Part shown: in pieces, positions 8,621 through 16,668 of the stretch
Numbering within the stretch: position 1 is the stretch's first letter
Layout: each line of letters starts with the position of its first letter
NCBI GenBank assembly: GCA_937872515.1
Contig: CALMSX010000116.1
Location: forward strand, 100,390 to 164,389
DNA length: 64,000 bases
Origin: an uncultured Bacteroidota bacterium
GTDB taxonomy: Bacteria > Bacteroidota > Bacteroidia > Chitinophagales > Saprospiraceae
Direction: 5' to 3'
Notes under the pieces: generated by a model
What the model was told of the DNA's origin: nothing
The model's input: only the letters and a program-made list of their open reading frames with translations
Database searches by the model: none
Program-made: the position numbers and the translations under genes

Positions 8621-9796
8621 TTAACTAATATTGAGCTTACGTATGGCATTTTCTACACCGGTGGCAAGGTAATTGCCCAGGATTTCTGCAGCATCCCTGT
8701 CTGAAGGAAAGTTGGCAATGTGGCTGTCCAAACGGTTAAGTACCTCTTTGTTTAGAGCCCTCTTATCTCCGGTATAACTAATGGCACTGTCTTTAAATTC
8801 GTGATAAACATTGACAGGAGTATTGACTACAGGCAAAGATTTAAGTTCATCATATAGCAGGACCCTTGCTTCCATGTTGCTGTATTTCTCCCTGTATATT
8901 TCAGAAACCCAAGCCTTGGTTAACACTTTTCTAGGTATGGTAATTTTGTTGCCTAGACTGTCTTTTACAATTTTCCCCTTATCGTCGTATAAATATTCCA
9001 AGCCATCTTCAACCATGGCTACCATTTCGTAGTTGTTTACATTTTCTCTTTCTGCCCCAAAATCGTAATTACCCAATTCCACTACAATGTATTTATCGTA
9101 TTCTATGTTTTTATTAAACAAGTAATAACGTTCCCACTCATTGCCCAATTTTTCTAATCTGAGCGCAACCATTTTGTCATAAATGGTTTTGGTTATTTCA
9201 GAAGTCTTATCCCATTTTATGTCGATGGCAATGTGCATTATGCCCAATTCAAGGGCCTCTCTTTTGAGCAGGGAAACATCTTTATAAGAAGCGGTAAATC
9301 TTTCCGTTTTTTCCAACCAACGTTTTGCTTCTCTTGCGGCTTCCTTGTCTCTATGACTGCGGGCACTGGCCAACATTTCCATGCCTTTGTGGTAATAGGC
9401 TTCCAGCGCATTGTCTCTTGCATCCAATCTGAGGGCTGAAAGATCAGACACATCCAGGTCGGCTTCATAACCGTCTTCACTTACCAAAGGAACCAGGGCC
9501 GCAGCCTTATCCCGTCTGCTGATCATTTTGCCATACACATCATAGATTTCCTCCCACTTTGACACAGCGGTGCTCCTTTCCAGCGATGCTATTTTTTTGA
9601 GGTCTTTGCTGTTGAGCTCGTTGTAGGCTTTTTCAAGGCCTTTCACATATTTCGTTTTTTTGTTTTTTTCTCCTGCCAGCTTATCTACAGCATGACTGAA
9701 GGCTTTTTCGTACTCACCTTTTTCAACCATGGTTTCGATTGATTTGCAGGAAACCAGAGTAAGGGTAAAAATCAGGGTGTAAAGAAGTGTTCTCAT
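8621..9796 (-). CDS. Predicted lipoprotein of unknown function, helical repeat-like
   Basis: 391-aa lipoprotein not recognised by name. The signal peptide MRTLLYTLIFTLTLVSC has a lipobox with Cys17, so the mature protein is probably anchored in the outer or inner membrane facing the periplasm. The N-terminal 180 residues are rich in Lys, Glu and Ala (EKGEYEKAFSHAVDKLAGEK, EKAYNELN, ARSHRDKEAAREAKRWLEK) and look like TPR-type helical hairpins. The remainder (residues about 220-350) is more beta-like, including a DDKGKIVKDSLGNK turn. It stands alone between the convergent terminator and a 451-base AT-rich region. A scaffolding role in the envelope is plausible, but no function is claimed. Confidence 0.75.
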   Translation of the reverse strand: MRTLLYTLIFTLTLVSCKSIETMVEKGEYEKAFSHAVDKLAGEKNKKTKYVKGLEKAYNELNSKDLKKIASLERSTAVSKWEEIYDVYGKMISRRDKAAALVPLVSEDGYEADLDVSDLSALRLDARDNALEAYYHKGMEMLASARSHRDKEAAREAKRWLEKTERFTASYKDVSLLKREALELGIMHIAIDIKWDKTSEITKTIYDKMVALRLEKLGNEWERYYLFNKNIEYDKYIVVELGNYDFGAERENVNNYEMVAMVEDGLEYLYDDKGKIVKDSLGNKITIPRKVLTKAWVSEIYREKYSNMEARVLLYDELKSLPVVNTPVNVYHEFKDSAISYTGDKRALNKEVLNRLDSHIANFPSDRDAAEILGNYLATGVENAIRKLNIS

Positions 9797-10247
9797 GGTT
9801 TAATGTTTTGCCGGTTAGTGAATTGTTTGTTTGAAGAAAGAGCGAAATCAGCCCTTTCAAAGTAACTTATATCATCATTTTTAGTATTTGATTAACATTT
9901 TTAGTCTTCACATATAGTAAAATGGGTCATGATATGTTTTTGGTATTATTGGCGACAAAATTTTATAACACATAGAAAATCAGTTAAATACATGTTATAA
10001 AAAAAATTGGCAGGAAAATTGATATATTAATTTATTCCTGAATGTATAAGCAGTTGATAACAGATATTACACATAATCGGTCACTTCAATAATTGCCAGG
10101 GAATACCCTTAAAAGAGGTCAGTAGAAACGACCAATTTTGTGCAAAGTATTGAATATTATGCCGTTGTTTAGGGTTTTTGGAATTAAAATTGTCTTTTAC
10201 TTAATACCACATCGGTTAAAAATTAATAAATTTTACAAACTAATATC
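9797..10247. other. AT-rich divergent intergenic region
   Basis: 451 bases between two divergently read genes, presumably holding both promoters. No convincing small ORF or RNA gene was seen. The only clear structure is the inverted repeat at 9961-10002. Confidence 0.6.
9961..10002. promoter_or_regulatory. Perfect 10-bp inverted repeat in divergent promoter region
   Basis: TTTTATAACA at 9961-9970 is mirrored exactly by TGTTATAAAA at 9993-10002, with a 22-base spacer. The arms are far apart for a hairpin terminator and lie about 250 bases upstream of the metallopeptidase start, so an operator is possible; chance in such AT-rich DNA is a real alternative. Confidence 0.35.
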
Positions 10248-13202
10248 ATGGGTAAGTTTTCTGCTTTTTTGCTTTTCTTTTTATCAACGGCCATGCTCAT
10301 GGCACAGCAAATTGTTCCTGCTCAAATCGTAGCAGAACACCAACAATTTGCAAAGTTTGAATCCAATTCTATTTTTTCACCTGCATCCAGAAGCGGAATT
10401 ACCGTTCCGGAAGAAGTAACAGAATACCAGGTCCTGGACCTCAACAGAGCTGCGCTTAAAAATTTGGTGTCATCCGCGGATGAAAATATTAGTCTTACGC
10501 TACCTGTTAATGATCGGGAGAGTATAGAACTTCAATTGGTTGAGCAAAAAATGGAAGGACTGATCATTCGTGAATCAGATGGCAACAGATATGTAAAATA
10601 CAACCCCGGCCGACATTACCAGGGCATCATCAAAGGAAAACCAGGTTCACTTGTGGCCCTGAGTTTTTTTGAAGACGATGTAATGGGTTTTGTAAGTGAT
10701 CCCCGCAATGATGGCAATTTGGTCATTGGTAAAATGCAAGATAAAAGTGAAAATTTTATTGTCTATCGCGACGACAAACTACTGGGCAAACTGCCTATGG
10801 AATGTGGCACTGAAGACAGTGGTGAAGCCTATAAAGCAGAAGATCTTTTCCACAGCTCTGGTGACAGAGCTTTATCTGATTGTGTAAAAATGTATTTTGA
10901 AGTTGATAATAACATATTCACCAATAAAGGTGGTATGACACCAACGATCAACTACATCACAGGTTTGTACAACCAGGTCAAAACTTTGTACAACAATGAA
11001 TCCATTAATACAGTAGCTTCTGAAATCTTTGTTTGGTCAACAACCAGTCCTTATACAGGAACCACATCCAATGCCATGCTCAATCAGTTTTTGGCCTACA
11101 GAAATGGATTCAATGGTAATATAGCCATGTTGCTTTCCTATAGTGCAAGTGGAGGTATCGCATATGTCAACACTCTGTGTAATTCTAATTCCGACTACAG
11201 AATGGGATTCTCCAGCATTGGAAGCAGCTATTCTACAGTGCCTACATACAGCTGGTCGGTTGAAGTTGTAACCCATGAATTTGGGCACTTGCTGGGATCA
11301 CAACACACACACGCCTGTGTATGGAATGGCAACAATACTGCAATTGATGGTTGTTATACCACAGAAGGAGGTTGCGCCAATCCGGGCATTCCTTCAGGCG
11401 GAGGCACCATTATGTCTTATTGTCACCTTACCAGTACAGGCATTAATTTTACAAAAGGTTTTGGTACCCAACCGGGCAACCTGATCAGAAATAAAGTAAC
11501 CGTTGCTACCTGTTTGTCCGCTTGTCCGGGATCACCCACACCCACGTGCTCGGATGGTATTCAGAATGGACAAGAAACCGGTATTGACTGCGGGGGACCT
11601 ACATGTCCACCATGCCCTACCGGCTGCACAACCAATTCAGGAACACTCACCATTGTGCTGGATCAATATCCTTCGGAAACGACATGGAACATCAAAAATG
11701 CAGCTAATGCTGTCATCTATTCTGGTGGTCCTTATACAACCCCGGGTGCTACTATAACAGTGCCTTTGTGTTTGCCCAATGCCTGTTACACTTTCAATAT
11801 AGCCGATTCTTATGGTGATGGCATCTGCTGTGCCTATGGAAACGGATCTTATAATGTTGTGGTGAATGGCAGCAATGTGGCTTCAGGTGGAACCTTTACT
11901 TTTTCGCAAACCAAGTCGTTTTGCATCAATACATCGAGCGGACCTACCTGTACAGATGGTATCAAAAATGGTCAGGAAACCGGTATTGACTGTGGCGGCC
12001 CCACATGTCCACCTTGTCCTCCTACCTGTACTGATGGTATAAAGAATGGACAAGAAACGGGTGTTGACTGCGGCGGACCTACCTGTCCACCTTGTGCAGC
12101 TACTTGTAGTGATGGCATCCAAAACGGTCAGGAGACTGGCGTAGATTGCGGTGGCCCTACTTGTCCTCCATGCGCAGCAACGTGCTCAGATGGTATTAAA
12201 AATGGCCAGGAAACGGGAGTTGACTGCGGGGGACCTACCTGTCCACCCTGTCCGGCCACCTGTACAGATGGCATCCAAAATGGTCAGGAGACCGGCGTTG
12301 ACTGTGGTGGACCAACTTGTCCTCCATGCGCTGCTACCTGTACCGATGGCATTCAAAATGGCCAGGAAACAGGAATTGATTGTGGCGGCCCTACTTGTCC
12401 GCCTTGCCCTACTTCTGGTGAAACTTCATTGGGAGCCTATTATTTTGAAACCGGCTGGGATAGCTGGATTGATGGCGGTGATGATGCCATTAGGTATTCA
12501 GGACCCCGGTCTTTTGAAGGTAGCTATTCCATTTCATTAAGAGACAATAGTGGAGTAATTTCTTCGATGACATCACCTACTTATGCGGCAACTCAGTATG
12601 CTGCGCTGAAAGTAGAATTTAATTTCTACAGCTACAGCATGGAAGCAGGAGAAGACTTCTTCTTGCAATATTCCAATAACAATGGCAGCACATGGACAAC
12701 AGTAGCCACATGGGTAAATGGTACCCATTTTAATAATAATACCTTCTACTACACCAGTAAATCAATTAATAAATCGCAATATGGCTTTACCAACAATTCT
12801 AAATTCAGGATTGTGTGCGATGCCAGTACCAATTCTGACCTGGTGTACATCGATGCAGTAAAAGTGAAAGGTCTGGCCACAGCGGCAATGCCGGGAGAGT
12901 TGTCAGAAAACATGGTTGCCCTGAGCAGTATCTGGAATGATACAGATAATGAATTCAAAGTATACCCCAATCCTGCAACCACAGAACTTACCATTCAGTT
13001 GCCATCAGAAAGGGGCAGTGTTACTACCCTTTGTCTATACGACATAATGGGTAGAAAACTCCTGAACCAATTGGTAGCAGATGGAGAAAACACCGTTTCA
13101 ATGGGTCTGGCAGGGTTGAATTCCGGCCTTTACATTCTTTCTGTTATAGCTGACGGAGAGGTCATTCACACCGAAAAAGTATCAGTGATCACTGAAGATT
13201 GA
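10248..13202 (+). CDS. Secreted reprolysin-type zinc metallopeptidase with Cys-rich repeats and T9SS sorting domain
   Basis: 984-aa extracellular metallopeptidase (metzincin, M12B/reprolysin-like). After a signal peptide (MGKFSAFLLFFLSTAMLMAQ) comes a propeptide-like region to about residue 200. The catalytic domain has HEFGHLLGSQH starting at residue 343, an exact HExxHxxGxxH zinc site, and a downstream Met-turn IMSYCH. One CSDGIQNGQETGIDCGGP unit follows, then a C-rich domain with ADSYGDGICC, then six tandem 26-residue copies of the same unit (residues 567-722), a jelly-roll-like domain (about 725-880) and a C-terminal type A sorting domain (KVYPNPATTELTIQLPSE ... SGLYILSV). It is expected to be exported through T9SS and anchored or released. 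A terminator follows. Confidence 0.93.
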   Translation: MGKFSAFLLFFLSTAMLMAQQIVPAQIVAEHQQFAKFESNSIFSPASRSGITVPEEVTEYQVLDLNRAALKNLVSSADENISLTLPVNDRESIELQLVEQKMEGLIIRESDGNRYVKYNPGRHYQGIIKGKPGSLVALSFFEDDVMGFVSDPRNDGNLVIGKMQDKSENFIVYRDDKLLGKLPMECGTEDSGEAYKAEDLFHSSGDRALSDCVKMYFEVDNNIFTNKGGMTPTINYITGLYNQVKTLYNNESINTVASEIFVWSTTSPYTGTTSNAMLNQFLAYRNGFNGNIAMLLSYSASGGIAYVNTLCNSNSDYRMGFSSIGSSYSTVPTYSWSVEVVTHEFGHLLGSQHTHACVWNGNNTAIDGCYTTEGGCANPGIPSGGGTIMSYCHLTSTGINFTKGFGTQPGNLIRNKVTVATCLSACPGSPTPTCSDGIQNGQETGIDCGGPTCPPCPTGCTTNSGTLTIVLDQYPSETTWNIKNAANAVIYSGGPYTTPGATITVPLCLPNACYTFNIADSYGDGICCAYGNGSYNVVVNGSNVASGGTFTFSQTKSFCINTSSGPTCTDGIKNGQETGIDCGGPTCPPCPPTCTDGIKNGQETGVDCGGPTCPPCAATCSDGIQNGQETGVDCGGPTCPPCAATCSDGIKNGQETGVDCGGPTCPPCPATCTDGIQNGQETGVDCGGPTCPPCAATCTDGIQNGQETGIDCGGPTCPPCPTSGETSLGAYYFETGWDSWIDGGDDAIRYSGPRSFEGSYSISLRDNSGVISSMTSPTYAATQYAALKVEFNFYSYSMEAGEDFFLQYSNNNGSTWTTVATWVNGTHFNNNTFYYTSKSINKSQYGFTNNSKFRIVCDASTNSDLVYIDAVKVKGLATAAMPGELSENMVALSSIWNDTDNEFKVYPNPATTELTIQLPSERGSVTTLCLYDIMGRKLLNQLVADGENTVSMGLAGLNSGLYILSVIADGEVIHTEKVSVITED
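11946..12413 (+). repeat. Six in-frame 78-bp tandem repeats inside the metallopeptidase
   Basis: Six consecutive 78-base units, each encoding 26 residues of the form TC[ST]DGI[QK]NGQETG[IV]D followed by CGGPTCPPC and a two-residue linker. A seventh copy stands alone upstream at about 11547-11624. The protein repeats are nearly identical while synonymous bases differ, so the array is coding and under selection. Each unit has four Cys and an Asp/Asn/Gly-rich core, so metal binding or disulphide-stapled stalk are both possible. Confidence 0.9.
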
Positions 13203-13222
13203 TATTTTCTTAGATAGTTAGT

Positions 13223-13259
13223 AAAATGCCACTTCGTTACTGCGGAGTGGCATTTTTTA
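13223..13259. terminator. Hairpin terminator after the metallopeptidase
   Basis: AAATGCCACTTCG pairs with CGGAGTGGCATTT across TTACTG, with a single G-T wobble, and six T follow. A near-symmetric A run precedes it, so it may act on both strands. Confidence 0.85.
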
Positions 13260-13321
13260 TTTTAGCTGTTCTGCGGACTATGAAATTTGACCAATAAGGC
13301 AACTTTTTGAGGTCCAGACTG

Positions 13322-13329
13322 TATCTTTG
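13322..13329 (+). promoter_or_regulatory. Bacteroidota -7 box (TATCTTTG)
   Basis: Exact TAnnTTTG match 20 bases before the ATG at 13350. No well-spaced TTTG (-33) element is seen, so only the -7 half is supported. Confidence 0.4.
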
Positions 13330-13349
13330 AACAGTATAATTTCAAAAAA

Positions 13350-16300
13350 ATGGCCCGTATTTCAGCCTGTATCATATTTTGTTTCCTGATTTTATTGCAG
13401 CCCTTTGTAACGGTCGGCCAGAGTTTTGACACAGAATTTGGTAAAAATCGGGTACAATACAACGATGATTTTAAATACTGGTCGCAATACGAAAGCCCCA
13501 ATTTTATAGTTTACTGGTATGGCAAAGGCAAAAATGTGGCACATACCATTATCCAGATGGCGGAATTGGACCATGACATCATCAGAAAGCAGGTTGAGCA
13601 CCGTATTTCTGACAAGATAGAAATTCTGGTCTATGTTGATCTTTCGGATTTCAAACAATCCAATATTGGAGGAGAAGAAGTCTTTCAGTCAGAGTCAGGT
13701 GAAACCAAAATAGTGGGGTCTAAAATGCTGGTTTATTTTGATGGCAGCCACGTAAACCTGAGGGAAAAAATCAGAGAAGGAATTGCCTCCGTTTATCTTT
13801 CCTCTATGTTATTTGGCAGTAACTTCCAGGAAGTGGTGCAAAATGCGGTGTTGCTGGATTTACCCGCCTGGTACAAGCCGGGATTTGTATCTTATGCCGG
13901 CAATGCCTGGAACATTACCGTTGAAGATGAGCTTCGCAATTTATTGGCGAGTAAGCCTAAATTCTATGATTTTGAAAAATTTTCTCAAAAACACCCCAGA
14001 ATTGCCGGACATTCGATGTGGTATTACCTGAGGACCAACTATGGCCGATCAACGGTGTCAAACTTACTCTATCTCACCAGAATTACCCGCAATTTTGAAA
14101 AAAGTGTAGAATTTGTTCTCAATACTCCTTTAAAACAAATTTATGCCGAATGGTCTGTTTATTATCAATCCCGCTTTGCATTGGAAGCTGGCAGGTTCGA
14201 TGAGATTTCGGGCAAAGAACTGAAAATAAAAAAGAAAAAAAATCAACCCATTACCGCCATCAGCCCAAGCAAAGATGGAAAGTGGTTGCTGTATGCGCTA
14301 AACAATGCCGGTAAGTCCTGTGTATATCTTCGCAACAACGCAACAGGTAAAACAAAACGTTTGTTTTCGAGCCATTTCAAAAATATGTTCCAGGAGGCAG
14401 ACCTTGAATATCCTCATTTTTGCTGGAATGACAAAAGCAACGAATTTATAGTATCAACCCAAAACAGAGATAACATTTACCTTAGGAGGTATCAGGTAAA
14501 TGATTTGTCATACCAGGTTCAATTGCTGCCAAACGAGGTCCAGCGACTCTATGCTGTAGATTTTGTTGACAATCGTTACCTCATGCTGAATGCTGCCATC
14601 GATGGCTTTTCTGATCTGATGTTATATGACACCAAAGACAGAGAGACCCTGCCCATCACTTCTGATTATTTTGATGACCTCCACGCCTCCGTTGTTGACT
14701 ACCAGGGTTCAAAGGCCATCTTGTTTTGCAGCAATCGTACGGTAGAGCACATACTCCCTATGAAATTGGATACCATCTTACCGCTGGGTGAAATGGATGT
14801 ATTTTTGTATCCGCTTCCAACCATCAAAGACAAAAATGACTTAAAACTCATACCGCGGTCTTTGGAAAGGCTCACACAAACTTTACAAGACAGTGAGACC
14901 CATCCGACCCTGACCCCTGAAGGTGATCTTGTTTATCAAAGCAGTAAATCCGGCATCGTTAACCTGTATATAATAAATGCATCAACCGGATCAGAATGGG
15001 CATTGACCAATCTGCCGGGGAATATGCTTACTTATGGCCTGGGAGAAGATGGGCAAGTGTATTATTCCTTTTATCGAGATCAGATTTATAGTTTGTATCT
15101 ATTTCCCCTCAATACCCAGGATGTTAAAAAACCTTTTGACACCAATCTTGCCAGTTCAAAAAAAATAAAAGAAGACAAAGTACAGGATAAGCAGGAAGTC
15201 ACCTATACAGAAATTCCTGAACACCTTAAATTTCAATCTCGTTTCCAAGACATCAGCCCGGCCTTAACCATCATCAGTCAGTTTGCAGGAAAGAGTGAGG
15301 GTGTCAATGAGGCAACAGACGACCTCAATGAGGTGGCTGATAAAATTATGGCTATCAAAAGCAATGGCATTACAGCGGCGGGACTTCGGTTTAGAATAGA
15401 TAAACTTACTGCCAGGATGGACAATGAGATTTTGTTTGAAGGTCTTGAATTGGCCCAGGGTCAAAACAAAGAAGTCAACCAGATTCCAATGGGGTTTTTG
15501 GCCAAAGCAGCCTTTACCGATATTTTTGAAGACTATCGATTTGAAGCGGGCACCCGCATATCTACCAATCTGGATGGAGCTGAGTTTTTTCTCACTTATG
15601 AAAATAAAAAGAAGTTGCTCGATAAGCGCTGGGCTGTGTACCTAAGAAATCAGAGTGAAAGGAGTGAGACCGAATTTATACCGCCCCTCAAATCAAAAAA
15701 ACAAACCCTCATTGGTATGTACAATGTGAGGTATCCGCTCAACTTGCACCACAGCATCAGGGCAGCTGCAAGCCTTAGGTTTGATAAGCAATATTACAAG
15801 GCCACCGAAATAACCACCCTTTCAGAAGCGTCAGTGTATGAAAAGAGGGTAGGGCTTAGGTTGGAGTATGTTTTTGACAACACCTTTCAATACGCAACCA
15901 ATTTGTTACACGGTGCCAGGTGTAAAATCTATACAGAAGTACAAAACCAGTTCAATTTTGAACCAGCCAATAATTTTAATATTGATCTCAACCAGGGGTT
16001 TACAACCGTGTTGGGCATGGATGCCCGCTATTATCAGGGTTTGCTCAACCACAGTGTGCTGGCAGTAAGACTTACCTCAGCCACCTCCTTTGGGTCAAAA
16101 CCCAACATTTATTATTTGGGCAATGTAAACAACACCATTTTTCCCTCTTTCGACAATTCGGTGCCCCTGCCTGAAAACAGAGATTTTGCGTTTAAATCCA
16201 ATGTCCCCCATTTGAGAGGGTTCAAAAGTAACATCAGGAACGGCAGCAGTTATGCTTTGCTCAATACTGAATTCAGATTGCCCTTATTTATGTATTTATT

Positions 16301-16604
16301 GGGCAAAGACAAGGGGGCATCCATGTTGCGCAATTTCCAGCTAATTGCCTTTTTTGATGCGGGACTTGCCTGGTATGGAGCAGGACCTTACAGTGCTGAA
16401 AATCCACTCAATTCAGTTCAGGTAAAAGATGTTTTGGTTGAACTGGATATTCAGTATTTCCGGGATCCTCTTGTGATGGGTTATGGCTGGGGTGCCCGTA
16501 CCCAGCTTTTGGGTTATTTTATCCGTCTCGACGTGGCAAAAGGCATTGAAACCAAAAAAAGTCTGCCTACTATGTACCATATTGGCATTGGACTGGATTT
16601 TTAA
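13350..16604 (+). CDS. TolB-like propeller / surface-antigen (Omp85-like) envelope protein
   Basis: 1084-aa envelope protein. Signal peptide MARISACIIFCFLILLQPFVTVGQ, then a region to about residue 290 resembling an inactive peptidase-MA domain (SPNFIVYWYGKGKN, LLDLPAWYKPGFVSYAGNAW). Residues about 300-620 carry TolB/WD-like blades (KDGKWLLYALNNAGKSCVYL, TPEGDLVYQSSKSGIVNLYI). The C-terminal 350 residues are outer-membrane beta-barrel-like, with RLEYVFDNTFQYATNLLHG, HLRGFKSNIRNGSSYALLN and the terminal Phe of IGIGLDF, as in the Omp85/bacterial surface antigen superfamily. The type is widespread in Bacteroidota but has no established function. It stands alone with its own -7 box. Confidence 0.75.
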   Translation: MARISACIIFCFLILLQPFVTVGQSFDTEFGKNRVQYNDDFKYWSQYESPNFIVYWYGKGKNVAHTIIQMAELDHDIIRKQVEHRISDKIEILVYVDLSDFKQSNIGGEEVFQSESGETKIVGSKMLVYFDGSHVNLREKIREGIASVYLSSMLFGSNFQEVVQNAVLLDLPAWYKPGFVSYAGNAWNITVEDELRNLLASKPKFYDFEKFSQKHPRIAGHSMWYYLRTNYGRSTVSNLLYLTRITRNFEKSVEFVLNTPLKQIYAEWSVYYQSRFALEAGRFDEISGKELKIKKKKNQPITAISPSKDGKWLLYALNNAGKSCVYLRNNATGKTKRLFSSHFKNMFQEADLEYPHFCWNDKSNEFIVSTQNRDNIYLRRYQVNDLSYQVQLLPNEVQRLYAVDFVDNRYLMLNAAIDGFSDLMLYDTKDRETLPITSDYFDDLHASVVDYQGSKAILFCSNRTVEHILPMKLDTILPLGEMDVFLYPLPTIKDKNDLKLIPRSLERLTQTLQDSETHPTLTPEGDLVYQSSKSGIVNLYIINASTGSEWALTNLPGNMLTYGLGEDGQVYYSFYRDQIYSLYLFPLNTQDVKKPFDTNLASSKKIKEDKVQDKQEVTYTEIPEHLKFQSRFQDISPALTIISQFAGKSEGVNEATDDLNEVADKIMAIKSNGITAAGLRFRIDKLTARMDNEILFEGLELAQGQNKEVNQIPMGFLAKAAFTDIFEDYRFEAGTRISTNLDGAEFFLTYENKKKLLDKRWAVYLRNQSERSETEFIPPLKSKKQTLIGMYNVRYPLNLHHSIRAAASLRFDKQYYKATEITTLSEASVYEKRVGLRLEYVFDNTFQYATNLLHGARCKIYTEVQNQFNFEPANNFNIDLNQGFTTVLGMDARYYQGLLNHSVLAVRLTSATSFGSKPNIYYLGNVNNTIFPSFDNSVPLPENRDFAFKSNVPHLRGFKSNIRNGSSYALLNTEFRLPLFMYLLGKDKGASMLRNFQLIAFFDAGLAWYGAGPYSAENPLNSVQVKDVLVELDIQYFRDPLVMGYGWGARTQLLGYFIRLDVAKGIETKKSLPTMYHIGIGLDF

Positions 16605-16648
16605 GCCTGCTTTATTCAAAGAAAAGGGGCAAAGACCTTGTTTTTTCT

Positions 16649-16656
16649 TACTTTTG
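16649..16656 (+). promoter_or_regulatory. Bacteroidota -7 box (TACTTTTG)
   Basis: TAnnTTTG match 13-19 bases ahead of the two candidate ATGs at 16669 and 16675. It argues against any start further upstream; no -33 element is evident. Confidence 0.4.
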
Positions 16657-16668
16657 TGGGTCAAAATT

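Noticed and set aside
11550..12413. EGF or dockerin domains
   Set aside because: The Cys spacing and the DGI-NGQETG core fit neither EGF nor dockerin Ca2+ loops.
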